Shown: piece after piece, positions 29,249 to 38,636 of the stretch
How positions within the stretch are numbered: the stretch's first letter is position 1
How the letters are laid out: the number at the start of each line of letters is the position of its first letter
DNA from: an uncultured Sterolibacterium sp.
Lineage (GTDB): Bacteria > Pseudomonadota > Gammaproteobacteria > Burkholderiales > Rhodocyclaceae
Assembly (NCBI GenBank): GCA_903904605.1
Contig: CAIVDC010000059.1
Location: 1 to 60,956 of the forward strand
Reading direction: 5' to 3'
DNA: 60,956 nt
Translations under genes and position numbers: made by a program
Notes under the pieces: model-generated
What the model saw: only the letters and a program-made list of their open reading frames with translations
What the model was told of the DNA's origin: nothing
The model's database searches: none

Positions 29249-29769
29249 TGGAGCCGACCCATTCATCCAATCGCATCCTGATGCCGGTCAAGGCCTGGTT
29301 CATCTTCCTGACCTTCTTCGCGGCACTGTTCCTCGACATGATTCCTTTCGGCCGGCTGACCGGCCTGCCGGACTTTGTCGCGCTGACCCTGGCCTTCTGG
29401 TGCGTGCGCGAGCCGTTCAAGGTCGGCATGGGAGCGGCCTTCCTGCTCGGCATCGTGATGGATGTCGTCTCCGCCAGCGTCATGGGCCAGCATTCACTCG
29501 CCTATGTGCTGCTCGGCTTCGCGGCCAGCGGTCTGTCGCGCCGCATCCTCTGGTTTCCGCTTTCCCATCAGGCGTTGCACATCCTGCCGCTGCTGCTGGG
29601 GGCGCAACTGGTGATGTTGGCCGTGCGCATGATCGGCGGCGCCGAATTTCCCGGCATGCTCTACTTCCTTTCCAGCTTCACCGGCAGCCTGCTGTGGTAT
29701 CCGCTTACCTACCTGCTGCTGATGCCGCAGTACCAGCCGATGGAAAAAGATGTCAATCGGCCGATCTGA
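29248..29769 (+). CDS. mreD: Rod-shape protein MreD
   Basis: A 173-residue polytopic membrane protein with about five hydrophobic segments (AWFIFLTFFAALFLDMIPFG, VGMGAAFLLGIVMDVVSASV and others). The start is a GTG at 29248 that overlaps the last base of the mreC stop (TAGTG) and is preceded by GGAAGGGCAGGAG, a strong ribosome site; longer frames reaching back into mreC are not real. Length matches MreD (about 162-175). Confidence 0.92.
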   Translation: MEPTHSSNRILMPVKAWFIFLTFFAALFLDMIPFGRLTGLPDFVALTLAFWCVREPFKVGMGAAFLLGIVMDVVSASVMGQHSLAYVLLGFAASGLSRRILWFPLSHQALHILPLLLGAQLVMLAVRMIGGAEFPGMLYFLSSFTGSLLWYPLTYLLLMPQYQPMEKDVNRPI

Positions 29770-29870
29770 TACGGCCTTCCTGCCGCCGCCGCAGCCTCCG
29801 TTGAGCCCCTTCGCCCGGCGCGGCGCTTCGGTCGGCCATTCAGGACGCGCCTCTCGCCCGCGCTGAACAG

Positions 29871-31757
29871 ATGGAGTTCAAAGACTCGGAAGATGAATTG
29901 CACCAGTTCCGCAGGCGCCTGACCGGTGCCGGCGGCTTCGTGCTGTTCGCCTTCGCCGTCCTGTTTGCGCGCTTCATCTGGTTGCAGGTGGTCCAGCACT
30001 CTTACTACCAGACGCGCGCCGAGGATAACCGCATCTCGCTGGTGCCGGTTCTACCCAACCGCGGCCTGATCATCGACCGCAACGGCATCGTGCTGGCGCA
30101 CAACTATTCGGCCTATACCCTGGAGATTACGCCGAGCAAGGTCGCCGATCTGGAGAAGACCATCGATGAACTGGAGAAGGTCATCGAGATCCAGCCCAAG
30201 GACCGGAAGCGGTTCAAAAGATTGCTGGAGGAGAGCAGGAACTTCGAGTCGCTGCCGATCAGGAACAGGCTCAGCGATGAGGAAGTGGCGAAATTCATCG
30301 CCCGGCGCTACCGTTTTCCGGGAGTGGACGTCAAGGCGCGGCTGTTCCGCCAATATCCTTTCAACGAATCGGCTTCGCACCTGCTGGGCTACATCGGCCG
30401 CATCACCGACCGCGATCTCGCCACGATCTCGGACAAGGACATGGACGACAATTACCGCGGCACCGAGCATTTCGGCAAGTCCGGGCTGGAACAGAAGTAC
30501 GAGTTCGACCTGCACGGCCAGACCGGCTTCGAACAGGTCGAGGTGGACTCCAGCGGACGCGCCGTGCGGGTGCTCTCGCGCATCCCGCCGGTGGCCGGCA
30601 ACAATCTGACGCTGACCATCGACGCCAAGTTGCAGCAGGTGGCCGAACAGGCCTTCGGCGACCGGCGCGGCGCGCTGGTCGCGATCGATCCGGCCACGGG
30701 CGGGATACTCGCCCTGGTGTCGATGCCGGGTTTCGATCCCAACCTGTTCGTCGATGGCATCGATTCACAGAGTTGGGACGCGCTCAACAACTCGCCCGAC
30801 AAGCCCATGGTCAACCGCGCCCTGAACGGCACCTATCCTCCGGGCTCGACCTTCAAGCCCTACATGGCGCTGGCCGCCCTGGAAATCGGCAAGCGCACGC
30901 CGCAACAGACCATCTTTGACCCCGGCTACTACAACTTCGGCGGCCATGTCTTTCACGACGACAAGAAAGGGGGGCATGGCATCGTCAACATGTACAAGTC
31001 GATCGTCGAATCCTGCGACACCTACTACTATATGCTGGCCAATGACCTGGGGATCGACAATATCTCCGGCTTCATGCGCCGGTTCGGCTTCGGCCAACGC
31101 ACCGGGGTCGATATCGAAGGCGAATCGGAAGGCGTGCTGCCGTCGCAGGAGTGGAAACGGAAGCGTTTCAAGCGTCCGGATCAGCAGCGGTGGTATGCCG
31201 GCGAAACCATATCGATCGGCATCGGCCAGGGCTACAATGCCTACACGCCGATTCAGCTTGCCCAGGCGGTGGCGACCCTCGCCAACAACGGCGTGATGTA
31301 CCGCCCGCACATCGTCAAGTTCATCACCGACACCAAGACCGGCGCCGCCATTCCGATCGAACAGAAGCCGTTGCGGACGATTCCACTGAAGCCCGAGAAC
31401 ATCGAGATCATCAAGCAGGCCATGGTCGGCGTGAACAAGGAAGGCACAGGCGCGCGCGCCTTCGCCGGGGCCGAGTACGTTTCCGCGGGCAAGACCGGTA
31501 CGGCCCAGGTGTTCAGCCTCAAGGGCGAGAAATACACCGAGGGCCACATCAAGGAAAGGATGCGCGACCACGCCTTGTTCATCGCTTTCGCCCCGGCCGA
31601 CCGGCCCAGGATCGCCCTGGCGGTGCTGGTGGAGAACGGCGGCTTCGGCGCCCAGGCGGCCGCGCCGATCGCGCGCCAGGTGCTCGATTACTATCTCCTC
31701 GGCAAGCTGCCCAAGGCACCGGCACCGGCCGACGAGACAGCGCCGGAGGAGGATTGA
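29871..31757 (+). CDS. mrdA: Penicillin-binding protein 2 (elongation transpeptidase)
   Basis: A 628-residue class B penicillin-binding protein that cross-links murein during elongation. After an N-terminal membrane anchor (GGFVLFAFAVLFARFIWLQV) comes the dimerisation domain, then transpeptidase motifs: STFK (YPPGSTFKPYMALAAL) with the nucleophile Ser, SCD (VESCDTYYYML) and KTG (SAGKTGTAQVF). Length fits PBP2 (about 630). It acts with RodA, encoded next, after an unusual 184-base hairpin-rich gap. Confidence 0.96.
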   Translation: MEFKDSEDELHQFRRRLTGAGGFVLFAFAVLFARFIWLQVVQHSYYQTRAEDNRISLVPVLPNRGLIIDRNGIVLAHNYSAYTLEITPSKVADLEKTIDELEKVIEIQPKDRKRFKRLLEESRNFESLPIRNRLSDEEVAKFIARRYRFPGVDVKARLFRQYPFNESASHLLGYIGRITDRDLATISDKDMDDNYRGTEHFGKSGLEQKYEFDLHGQTGFEQVEVDSSGRAVRVLSRIPPVAGNNLTLTIDAKLQQVAEQAFGDRRGALVAIDPATGGILALVSMPGFDPNLFVDGIDSQSWDALNNSPDKPMVNRALNGTYPPGSTFKPYMALAALEIGKRTPQQTIFDPGYYNFGGHVFHDDKKGGHGIVNMYKSIVESCDTYYYMLANDLGIDNISGFMRRFGFGQRTGVDIEGESEGVLPSQEWKRKRFKRPDQQRWYAGETISIGIGQGYNAYTPIQLAQAVATLANNGVMYRPHIVKFITDTKTGAAIPIEQKPLRTIPLKPENIEIIKQAMVGVNKEGTGARAFAGAEYVSAGKTGTAQVFSLKGEKYTEGHIKERMRDHALFIAFAPADRPRIALAVLVENGGFGAQAAAPIARQVLDYYLLGKLPKAPAPADETAPEED

Positions 31758-31780
31758 TGCGAACGCCGCAGGGCATTCCA

Positions 31781-31891
31781 CGGACGGCTGTGCACAGCCG
31801 TCCGGCTACGGCGGCGCGGAGCAGTGCTCCGCGAATTCCCGCCTCCGCCCCCAAGGCGGAAGCAGAGTACGACATGGAGTCCCGCAGGGAC
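31781..31891. repeat. Cluster of four hairpins between mrdA and rodA
   Basis: Four inverted repeats in about 110 bases: a perfect 24-base palindrome at 31781-31804; nine-base arms around one base at 31815-31833; TCCGCC/GGCGGA around five bases at 31844-31860; and GTCCC/GGGAC around GCA at 31879-31891. There is no T-run or ORF. The cluster interrupts an otherwise compact operon and looks like a composite repetitive extragenic palindrome. Confidence 0.75.
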
Positions 31892-31941
31892 GAACATCGG
31901 TCACCCCTGTCCCCGGGAAAGGGGTTGGGGGATAGGCGCTG

Positions 31942-33027
31942 ATGCTGCGCAACCTCTGGCAACGGCTGATCGCCCCGATCGACCCTCCCCTGATGGCCAT
32001 GGCTGCGCTGCTGCTCGGCTATGCCCTTCTGGTGCTGGCTTCGGCATCGCCGGAGCGGCTCGGCTCCCAGGCCCTCAACATGGTCGTGGCGCTGGTCGTG
32101 ATGCGCCTCGTGGCGCAGGTGCCGCCGCAGAAAATGATGCGCTTCGCCCTGCCGGTGTTCGTCGTCGGGGTGCTGCTCCTGATTGCCGTGGCCTTGTTCG
32201 GCGACATTTCCAAGGGCGCGCGGCGCTGGCTGAATATCGGCTTCATGCGTATCCAGCCCTCCGAGATCATGAAAATTGCCATGCCGCTGATGCTCGCCTG
32301 GTATTTCCAGCGGCACGAAGCCACCTTGCGCCTGCGCGAGTATGCGGTCGCGACACTGCTCCTGCTCTTGCCGGTCGGCCTGATCGCCAAGCAGCCCGAC
32401 CTGGGTACGGCAATCCTGGTCTTTGCCGCCGGCTGCTACGTCATTTTCCTGGCCGGCCTGTCGTGGAAGGTCATCGCCGGGCTGTTCGTTGCCGCCTGCG
32501 CCTCAGCGCCGCTGGCCTGGGCGGTGCTGCGCGATTACCAGAAAAGCCGCATCCTGACCCTGCTCGACCCCGAAGCCGACCCGCTCGGCAAGGGCTTCCA
32601 TATCATCCAGTCGACCATCGCCATCGGCTCGGGCGGCATCTTCGGCAAAGGCTGGGGGCAGGGTACCCAGGCGCAACTGGAGTTTATCCCGGAGCGCCAT
32701 ACCGACTTCATCTTCGCCGTGCTGTCGGAGGAACTCGGCCTGCTCGGCATCACCGTGCTCATGGTGCTCTACCTGTTCCTGATCGGCCGCGGCCTGATGA
32801 TCGCGGCCAACGCGCCGACGCTGTTTACCCGTCTTCTGGCCGGCAGCATCACGCTGATCTTCTTCACCTACGCCTTCGTCAACATGGGCATGGTCAGCGG
32901 CATCCTGCCCGTGGTCGGCGTGCCGCTGCCCTTCATCAGTTACGGCGGAACGGCGCTGGTGACGCTGTTCATCGGCATCGGAATTCTGATGAGCATCCAC
33001 CGGCACCGGATGCTGGTGCAGAACTGA
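31942..33027 (+). CDS. rodA: Lipid II polymerase RodA (SEDS family)
   Basis: A 361-residue polytopic membrane glycosyltransferase that polymerises lipid II together with PBP2. SEDS motifs present: GARRWLNIGFMRIQPSEIMK, KQPDLGTAILVFAAG, and the C-terminal GVPLPFISYGGTALVT. About ten membrane helices. Length agrees with RodA (about 370). Its stop overlaps the rlpA start (TGATG). Confidence 0.96.
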   Translation: MLRNLWQRLIAPIDPPLMAMAALLLGYALLVLASASPERLGSQALNMVVALVVMRLVAQVPPQKMMRFALPVFVVGVLLLIAVALFGDISKGARRWLNIGFMRIQPSEIMKIAMPLMLAWYFQRHEATLRLREYAVATLLLLLPVGLIAKQPDLGTAILVFAAGCYVIFLAGLSWKVIAGLFVAACASAPLAWAVLRDYQKSRILTLLDPEADPLGKGFHIIQSTIAIGSGGIFGKGWGQGTQAQLEFIPERHTDFIFAVLSEELGLLGITVLMVLYLFLIGRGLMIAANAPTLFTRLLAGSITLIFFTYAFVNMGMVSGILPVVGVPLPFISYGGTALVTLFIGIGILMSIHRHRMLVQN

Positions 33028-33944
33028 TGCGCTGGCTATCGGCCCTGCTGCTGCTCCTTCTGGCCGCCTGCGCCAGCACGCCGCGCCTGCCGGCGCCGGA
33101 GCGGACCGAGGCGCCGGCCGCCGGCGTCGTTTCCGCTCAGCCCGGCGCGCAGCGCGGCGGCGGCTACTACAAGGACGACGGGCCCGGCGAGAGACCTCCG
33201 GACAATATCGACGCCATTCCCGACGCCCAGCCCAAGATCGAGCCGCTGAACCGCTTCGCCAACAAGCCGTACTCGGTGTTCGGCCGCGACTACGTGCCGA
33301 TGACCGGGCTTGCGCATTACCGGGCGCGCGGCATGGCGAGCTGGTACGGGCGCAAGTTCAACGGTCAGAAAACATCGATCGGCGAGCCCTACGACATGTA
33401 CGGCATGAGTGCGGCCCACCCGACGCTGCCGATCCCGAGTTACGCCCGCGTCACCAATCCGGCCAACGGCAGGTCGGTGGTGGTGCGGGTCAACGACCGC
33501 GGCCCATTCCACGCCGACCGCTTGATCGACCTCTCGTATACCGCAGCGGCGAAGCTCGGCATCGTCGGCAGCGGCAGCGCCCTGGTCGACGTGGAGAGCG
33601 TATTTCCGGGGGAGACCCGGACCAAGCCGGCGGCCGATCCGAATCCGATAGAGGTGCTGGCAGGGTCAGGCCCGTCCGGCGAGCCGGTCCGGATTCCGGA
33701 AAGCCACGACGTCCGAGGCTATTTTCTGCAGTTGGGCGCCTTCAGCAATCGCGCCAATGCCGAAAACCTGAAGTCCCGCCTCGGCAGCGAACTGGAAGAG
33801 CTCGGCGGCAAGCTCGACGTCAGCTTTCTGCGCGGCACTTACCGCGTGAACCTGGGACCGTGGCCGGACCCGGCCGAGGCCAGGCGCATCGCCGAACGTT
33901 TGCGCGTCGCGTTCGAGCTCGACTCGATGGTGGTCGTGCGCTAG
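33027..33944 (+). CDS. rlpA: RlpA-like lipoprotein, septal-ring lytic transglycosylase
   Basis: A 305-residue outer-membrane lipoprotein. The signal peptide MRWLSALLLLLLAAC ends in the lipobox LAAC. A double-psi beta-barrel occupies about residues 105-195 (GMASWYGRKFNGQKTSIGEP, VVVRVNDRGPFHADRLIDLS). A C-terminal SPOR domain covers about 230-305 (YFLQLGAFSNRANAENLKSR, VNLGPWPDPAEARRI) and should bind denuded glycan at the septum. The ATG at 33027 overlaps the rodA TGA, so the frame's long upstream extension through rodA is not used. Confidence 0.94.
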   Translation: MRWLSALLLLLLAACASTPRLPAPERTEAPAAGVVSAQPGAQRGGGYYKDDGPGERPPDNIDAIPDAQPKIEPLNRFANKPYSVFGRDYVPMTGLAHYRARGMASWYGRKFNGQKTSIGEPYDMYGMSAAHPTLPIPSYARVTNPANGRSVVVRVNDRGPFHADRLIDLSYTAAAKLGIVGSGSALVDVESVFPGETRTKPAADPNPIEVLAGSGPSGEPVRIPESHDVRGYFLQLGAFSNRANAENLKSRLGSELEELGGKLDVSFLRGTYRVNLGPWPDPAEARRIAERLRVAFELDSMVVVR

Positions 33945-33992
33945 AACGCCGCTGCTATAATTTGCCACTGTCCGCCCGCTCCTCCCCCGCCC

Positions 33993-35111
33993 ATGCGCCT
34001 CCTGTTCTTCCTGCTGCTGTTCTCGTTACAGGCGCTTGCGCAGCCGGCTCCGCTCGCGCCCGACATCGCCGCGCACGCCTGGCTGCTGCTCGACTACGGT
34101 TCGAACCAGATTCTGGTCAGCTCGAACGCCGACCAGCGGATTGAGCCGGCCTCGCTGACCAAGTTGATGACGGCATATCTCGCCTTCTCGGCCTTGAAAC
34201 AGGGCAGGATCCAGGCGAACCAGGTCGTGCCGGTCTCCGAGCGTGCCTGGAAGGCGCAGGGTTCGCGGATGTTCATCGACCCCAAGAAGAAGGTGACGGT
34301 GGACGAATTGCTGCGCGGCATGATCGTGCAGTCGGGCAACGACGCGTGCATCGCGCTGGCGGAGCTCATTGCGGGCTCCGAGCCGGCCTTTGTCGAGATG
34401 ATGAACCGCGAGGCGCAGCGACTGGGCCTCAAGAGCACGCACTTCGCCAATTCGACGGGGCTGCCCGATCCGCAGCACTATTCAACGGCGAGCGACCTGG
34501 CGCTGATGACCGCCGCGCTGATCCGCGACTTTCCCGAAGACTACCCGCTGTTTTCCCTCAAGGAATTCAGCTACAACCGCATCACCCAGCCCAACCGCAA
34601 CCGCCTGCTGTGGCTGGACCCCCATGTCGATGGCGTCAAGACCGGACATACCGATAGCGCCGGCTTCTGCCTGATCGCTTCGGCCAAGCGCGGCGCGCGC
34701 CGGTTGGTGTCGGTGCTGCTGGGCAGCAATACGGACAGGGCGCGGGCCCAGGAGTCGCAGAAGCTGCTCAATTTCGGCTTTCAAACCTACGATGCGGTCA
34801 GGCTCTACGACGCCAGGCAAGCCATCTCGCAACTGCGCGTCTACAAGGGCGGCCAGAGCACCATCAAGGCGGGCTTTCTCAGCGACTTCACGCTGTCGGT
34901 GCCGCAAGGTCAGGCCGGACAACTCAAGGTCCAGCTGGTCAGCCTGCAGCCGCTCGTGGCGCCGGTCGCCCTGGGCAGCCGCGTCGGCACATTGAAACTC
35001 ACGCTGGGCGACAGGCCCTTCGGCGAATTCCCCGTGGTCGCGCTCGAAACGGTGCCGATCGCCGGAATCTTCGGTCGCGCCTGGGATACGCTCAGGCTCT
35101 GGTTTGAATGA
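33993..35111 (+). CDS. dacC: D-alanyl-D-alanine carboxypeptidase (PBP5/6 family)
   Basis: A 372-residue class C penicillin-binding protein that trims pentapeptides in the periplasm. The signal peptide MRLLFFLLLFSLQALA is followed by the S11 motifs SLTK (EPASLTKLMTAYL), SGN (IVQSGNDACIALAEL) and KTG (GVKTGHTDSAGFCL). A C-terminal PBP5-like domain and an amphipathic anchor (GIFGRAWDTLRLWF) complete it. Which of the dacA/dacC/dacD names fits best cannot be decided from sequence. Confidence 0.94.
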   Translation: MRLLFFLLLFSLQALAQPAPLAPDIAAHAWLLLDYGSNQILVSSNADQRIEPASLTKLMTAYLAFSALKQGRIQANQVVPVSERAWKAQGSRMFIDPKKKVTVDELLRGMIVQSGNDACIALAELIAGSEPAFVEMMNREAQRLGLKSTHFANSTGLPDPQHYSTASDLALMTAALIRDFPEDYPLFSLKEFSYNRITQPNRNRLLWLDPHVDGVKTGHTDSAGFCLIASAKRGARRLVSVLLGSNTDRARAQESQKLLNFGFQTYDAVRLYDARQAISQLRVYKGGQSTIKAGFLSDFTLSVPQGQAGQLKVQLVSLQPLVAPVALGSRVGTLKLTLGDRPFGEFPVVALETVPIAGIFGRAWDTLRLWFE

Positions 35112-35127
35112 GTTCCTTCCGCCCGCC

Positions 35128-35979
35128 ATGATCTACCTCAACGGCGAATTCATGCTCCTCTCCGAGGCGAAGGTTTCGGTGATGGACCGCGGCTTTCTCT
35201 TCGGCGATGGCGTCTATGAGGTGATCCCGGTCTACTCGAGGAGGCCTTTCCGCCTTGCCGAACATCTCCGGCGCCTGGGCGCCAGCCTGGCCGGAATACG
35301 CCTTGCCAACCCGCACGGCGAAGCGGAATGGACCGCGCTGATCGAGAGGCTCGTGGACCAGGCGGAGTCGAGCGACCAGCAGGTCTATCTGCAGGTCACG
35401 CGAGGAGCCGACGGCAAGCGCAACCATGCCTTCCCGAGGGTCATCCGGCCGACCGTCTTCGCCATGAGCGAGCCGCTCCTGCCGCCGCCTCCGGAGCAGC
35501 GAACGCAGGGCATCGCCGCCGTTTCCGCCGCCGACAACCGCTGGCTGCGTTGCGACCTCAAGGCGGTTTCGCTCCTGGCCAACTGTCTGCTGCGCCAAGG
35601 GGCGGTCGAAGCGGGCTGTGCCGAGACCGTGCTGTTCCGCGACGGCTTTCTCACCGAGGGCGCCGCCTCCAACATTTTCGTGGTGCAGGACGGGCTGCTG
35701 CTGGCACCCCAGAAAAATCATCTGATGCTGCCCGGCATTACCTATGACGTGATCCTGGAACTGGCGGCGGGACACGGACTCGAGTACCGGGTGCGCGATG
35801 TGCTGGAGCAGGAAGTGCGCAGAGCCTCCGAACTCTGGATGACCTCTTCGACCAAGGAGGTCCTGCCGATTGTCAGCCTCGACCAGCGCCCGATCGGCGA
35901 TGGCAAGCCCGGTCCGGTGTTCGAAGAAATGTACGGCTGGTACCAGGAATTCAAACAATCCGTGATGCACCGTGGCTGA
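35128..35979 (+). CDS. dat: D-amino-acid transaminase-like class IV aminotransferase
   Basis: A 283-residue pyridoxal-phosphate enzyme of fold type IV. Characteristic segments: YLNGEFMLLSEAKVSVMDRG, FLFGDGVYEVIPVY, the probable PLP lysine in DLKAVSLLANCLLRQ, and EGAASNIFVVQDGLL. Its place after a D-alanyl carboxypeptidase and before ybeD-lipBA is typical of betaproteobacteria. It probably interconverts D-alanine, D-glutamate and 2-oxo acids. The ATG at 35128 gives the usual N-terminus (MIYLNGEF). Confidence 0.9.
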   Translation: MIYLNGEFMLLSEAKVSVMDRGFLFGDGVYEVIPVYSRRPFRLAEHLRRLGASLAGIRLANPHGEAEWTALIERLVDQAESSDQQVYLQVTRGADGKRNHAFPRVIRPTVFAMSEPLLPPPPEQRTQGIAAVSAADNRWLRCDLKAVSLLANCLLRQGAVEAGCAETVLFRDGFLTEGAASNIFVVQDGLLLAPQKNHLMLPGITYDVILELAAGHGLEYRVRDVLEQEVRRASELWMTSSTKEVLPIVSLDQRPIGDGKPGPVFEEMYGWYQEFKQSVMHRG

Positions 35980-36244
35980 TCCGGACCAAGAATCGCTGCT
36001 CGAATTTCCCTGCGACTTCCCGATCAAGATCATGGGCCGGCGCGTCGATGGCTACGCCCAGGCGGTGCTGGAAATCGTCCAGCGCCACGCACCCGACTTC
36101 GATGGCGCCACGGTCGAGATGCGCACCTCGAAGCAGGGCGCTTATCTCAGCCTGACCTGCACCATCCACGCCACCGCGCGCGCCCAGCTCGATGACCTGT
36201 ACCGGGAGCTCTCCGCGCATCCCCTGGTCAAGGTCGTGCTGTGA
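35972..36244 (+). CDS. ybeD: DUF493 protein YbeD
   Basis: A 90-residue ACT-like small protein of the YbeD/DUF493 family. Typical sequence: FPCDFPIKIMGRR, VLEIVQRHAPDF and GAYLSLTCTIHATARAQLDD, ending [10 protein letters not shown]. The GTG start at 35972 overlaps the end of dat by 8 bases, and its own stop overlaps the lipB start. It is found next to lipB widely. Its molecular role is unknown, perhaps regulatory in lipoate metabolism. Confidence 0.9.
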   Translation: MADPDQESLLEFPCDFPIKIMGRRVDGYAQAVLEIVQRHAPDFDGATVEMRTSKQGAYLSLTCTIHATARAQLDDLYRELSAHPLVKVVL

Positions 36245-36870
36245 GTGTCGTCGATGGTCTGATCGTCAGGCGGCTGGGGCGCGTCGCCTACGAACCCGCC
36301 TGGCAGGCGATGCAGCGCTTCACCGCGGCGCGCGATAGGCAGACGCCCGACGAGCTCTGGCTGCTCGAGCACCCGCCGGTATTCACGCTCGGCCTGGCCG
36401 GCAAGGCCGAGCACCTGCTGACCGATATCGGCGTGCCGCTCGTCAAGACCGACCGGGGCGGCCAGATCACCTACCACGGGCCCGGCCAGCCGATCATCTA
36501 CCTGCTGCTCGATCTTGAGCGGCGCCACCTCAAGGTGCGGCAACTGGTGACCCATCTCGAACAGGCCAGCATTGCGGCCCTCGGGCTGCTCGGCGTCAAG
36601 GGCGAACTGCTGGCCGGCGCACCGGGCGTCTATGTCGCGGGTGCCAAGATCGCCGCACTAGGCCTGCGCATAAAGGGTGGTTGCAGCTATCACGGTCTTT
36701 CCCTCAATGTCGCCATGGATCTGGCGCCCTTCGCGGCGATCAATCCCTGCGGCTACGAAGGTATGCCGGTCACCCAGTTGCGCGATCTCGGCGTCCAGAT
36801 CGACCCGGCAGGCGCGGGCGAGCTGCTTCTTCAACAGCTCCAGAATATTCTCGGGAACTCCCATGGCTGA
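36241..36870 (+). CDS. lipB: Octanoyl-[acyl-carrier-protein]:protein octanoyltransferase
   Basis: A 209-residue enzyme that moves octanoate from ACP to the lipoyl domains of 2-oxoacid dehydrogenases and GcvH. Motifs: [40 protein letters not shown], the catalytic Lys-Cys region [20 protein letters not shown], and [13 protein letters not shown]. The start is GTG, overlapping the ybeD stop (GTGA). It overlaps lipA by 8 bases. Confidence 0.95.
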   Translation: MSVVDGLIVRRLGRVAYEPAWQAMQRFTAARDRQTPDELWLLEHPPVFTLGLAGKAEHLLTDIGVPLVKTDRGGQITYHGPGQPIIYLLLDLERRHLKVRQLVTHLEQASIAALGLLGVKGELLAGAPGVYVAGAKIAALGLRIKGGCSYHGLSLNVAMDLAPFAAINPCGYEGMPVTQLRDLGVQIDPAGAGELLLQQLQNILGNSHG

Positions 36871-37801
36871 AGCCGGCATCAAGCAGAAAGGCGAGGCGAA
36901 GACCGCCCGCATTCCGATCAAGATCGTGCCGGCGGAAACACTGAAAAAGCCGGCGTGGATCCGCGTCAAGGCCGGCTCGGATGCGACCCGTTACAACGAG
37001 GTCAAGGGCATCCTGCGCGAGCAGAAGCTCCACACCGTCTGCGAGGAGGCCTCCTGTCCGAACATCGGCGAGTGCTTCGGCAAGGGCACCGCCACCTTCA
37101 TGATCCTGGGCGACCTGTGCACCCGACGCTGTCCGTTCTGCGACGTCGGCCACGGCAAGCCGCTCGCGCCCGCTGCGGATGAACCTGAGCAACTCGCCCG
37201 GACCATCGCCGCCTTGAGGCTCAAGTACGTGGTCATCACCAGCGTCGATCGCGACGATCTCAAGGATGGCGGCGCCCGGCATTTCGCCGACTGCATCGGC
37301 AGCGTGCGCGCGTCTTCGCCGCAGACCGTGATCGAAGTGCTGGTGCCGGATTTCCGCGGTCGTCTCGACATTGCCCTGGACATTCTGAGTGCGACGCCGC
37401 CGGACGTGATGAACCACAACCTGGAGACCGTGCCGCGTCTCTACAAGCAGGTGCGGCCCGGCGCCGACTACGCGCATTCTCTGTCGCTCCTCAAGGGCTT
37501 CAAGGACAGGAACCCGGGCATCCCGACCAAGTCGGGGCTGATGGTCGGGGTCGGCGAGCGCGACGACGAGATTCTCGAGGTGATGCGCGAACTGCGCGCA
37601 AGCGGCGTGAACATGTTGACCATCGGCCAGTATCTGGCGCCCTCGGGTCACCACCTGCCGGTGCTGCGCTATGTTCACCCCGATGTCTTCGCCATGTTCG
37701 AGCGCGAAGCGATGGCGATGGGTTTTTCCAACGCCGCCTGCGGTCCGATGGTCAGATCGAGTTACCACGCGGACCAGCAGGCCCACGCCGCCGGTGTCTG
37801 A
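36863..37801 (+). CDS. lipA: Lipoyl synthase
   Basis: A 312-residue radical-SAM enzyme inserting two sulphurs into protein-bound octanoate. The auxiliary cluster ligands are in [12 protein letters not shown] and the radical-SAM cluster motif is [10 protein letters not shown]. The family tail ([15 protein letters not shown]) is present, with the Arg-Ser-Ser-Tyr motif. The ATG at 36863 lies within the end of lipB, so the two are coupled. Confidence 0.97.
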   Translation: MAEAGIKQKGEAKTARIPIKIVPAETLKKPAWIRVKAGSDATRYNEVKGILREQKLHTVCEEASCPNIGECFGKGTATFMILGDLCTRRCPFCDVGHGKPLAPAADEPEQLARTIAALRLKYVVITSVDRDDLKDGGARHFADCIGSVRASSPQTVIEVLVPDFRGRLDIALDILSATPPDVMNHNLETVPRLYKQVRPGADYAHSLSLLKGFKDRNPGIPTKSGLMVGVGERDDEILEVMRELRASGVNMLTIGQYLAPSGHHLPVLRYVHPDVFAMFEREAMAMGFSNAACGPMVRSSYHADQQAHAAGV

Positions 37802-37837
37802 TGCGGGGGAATTCCGGAGCTCTGTTCGAGCCTGCCG

Positions 37838-38302
37838 TTATTTGTAGATACCGGCGCCAATCCAGCCGTCGTACCCGGGTATCTTCACTGCATAGATAGA
37901 CTTCTGCCCGATCTTCTTGGTGATCGGATTGCTGAACATATAATCGGTCCAGCCCTGGCCTTTGGTGCGGACCAGCTCGTTTATATCCTTACTAAAGAAC
38001 TTGCCGTTGGCGTCCTGGGCTTCCAGCTGGTTCTTGCCGACCATGCCCTTGTTCACCCCATGGGCGATCATCGTGCCGTCAAAGTTCTTGATCACCAGGT
38101 AGATGTCCTTGTTCAACCATTTGCCGTCCTTGGCCGTGATTTCCGCCGCTGCCTTTTCGACGCCGACCTCCTTGATAAGGGCCAATCCCTTCTCCACCAT
38201 AGCTTTTGCCTCGGCGGCCGTGCCGTGTTCCTGGGCAAAGGCCCCCGCCGTCAAGAGCGTCTGGGCAAGTGCCACCACGATCAGCAACAGTATCTTCTTC
38301 AT
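37838..38302 (-). CDS. Periplasmic single-Cache-domain protein
   Basis: A 154-residue secreted protein. MKKILLLIVVALAQTLLTAG with a FAQ cleavage site forms a Sec signal. The rest is one sCache_2-like domain (AAEAKAMVEKGLALIKEVG, LNKDIYLVIKNFDGTMIAHG, IYAVKIPGYDGWIGAGIY), as found in the sensing part of chemoreceptors and histidine kinases, but with no membrane anchor or output domain. GGAGAT precedes the ATG. It probably binds a small organic ligand and may present it to a partner. It is divergent from nifV, so proximity to nif may be incidental. Confidence 0.85.
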   Translation of the reverse strand: MKKILLLIVVALAQTLLTAGAFAQEHGTAAEAKAMVEKGLALIKEVGVEKAAAEITAKDGKWLNKDIYLVIKNFDGTMIAHGVNKGMVGKNQLEAQDANGKFFSKDINELVRTKGQGWTDYMFSNPITKKIGQKSIYAVKIPGYDGWIGAGIYK

Positions 38303-38636
38303 GAGCCATCTCCAGTTTTTGCGGTGCGCCCCGCGCCGCTGTCTATTAATGCGGGAGTAATATATCCTAAGTCTGGTCGCAGAACGTCGGCGACGGGAAT
38401 CATGTGGCACCTTGGCGCTGATTGTCAAGGCGGTGGTTGGCTTCGGTCCGGGGCAATCGGATAAGCCGACGGTGACCAGGCGCCGGCGTGCCAATGCCAC
38501 TGAGACGTTGCTCTGCCCCGATCCTTCGTCGCTTCCATCCCGGTCGCAAATCCGACAATCTTCTGAGGCGCCATGGCGGGCCATTGATTTGACTGGGTTT
38601 TTATCCGGCACCGAATTTGCTAGTCATGGGTTCACC
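38303..38636. other. 334-base divergent region between the Cache gene and nifV
   Basis: No gene supported; frames continuing upstream of nifV lack resemblance to NifV. An AT-rich stretch near 38341-38375 may hold the Cache gene promoter. The right end carries a sigma-54-type element (38606-38621) and an imperfect NifA-type site GGT-N10-ACA at 38542-38557. Confidence 0.55.
38606..38621 (+). promoter_or_regulatory. Candidate sigma-54 promoter of nifV
   Basis: CGGCACCGAATTTGCT matches TGGCAC-N5-TTGCW except at the first base, with correct GG/GC spacing. It predicts a start near 38632, only 5 bases before the nifV ATG, which would make the message almost leaderless. An imperfect NifA-type site lies about 50 bases upstream. 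Confidence 0.5.

Noticed and set aside
38412..38636. In-frame extension of nifV 75 codons upstream
   Set aside because: The extra residues do not resemble NifV, and the stretch contains the sigma-54 element.
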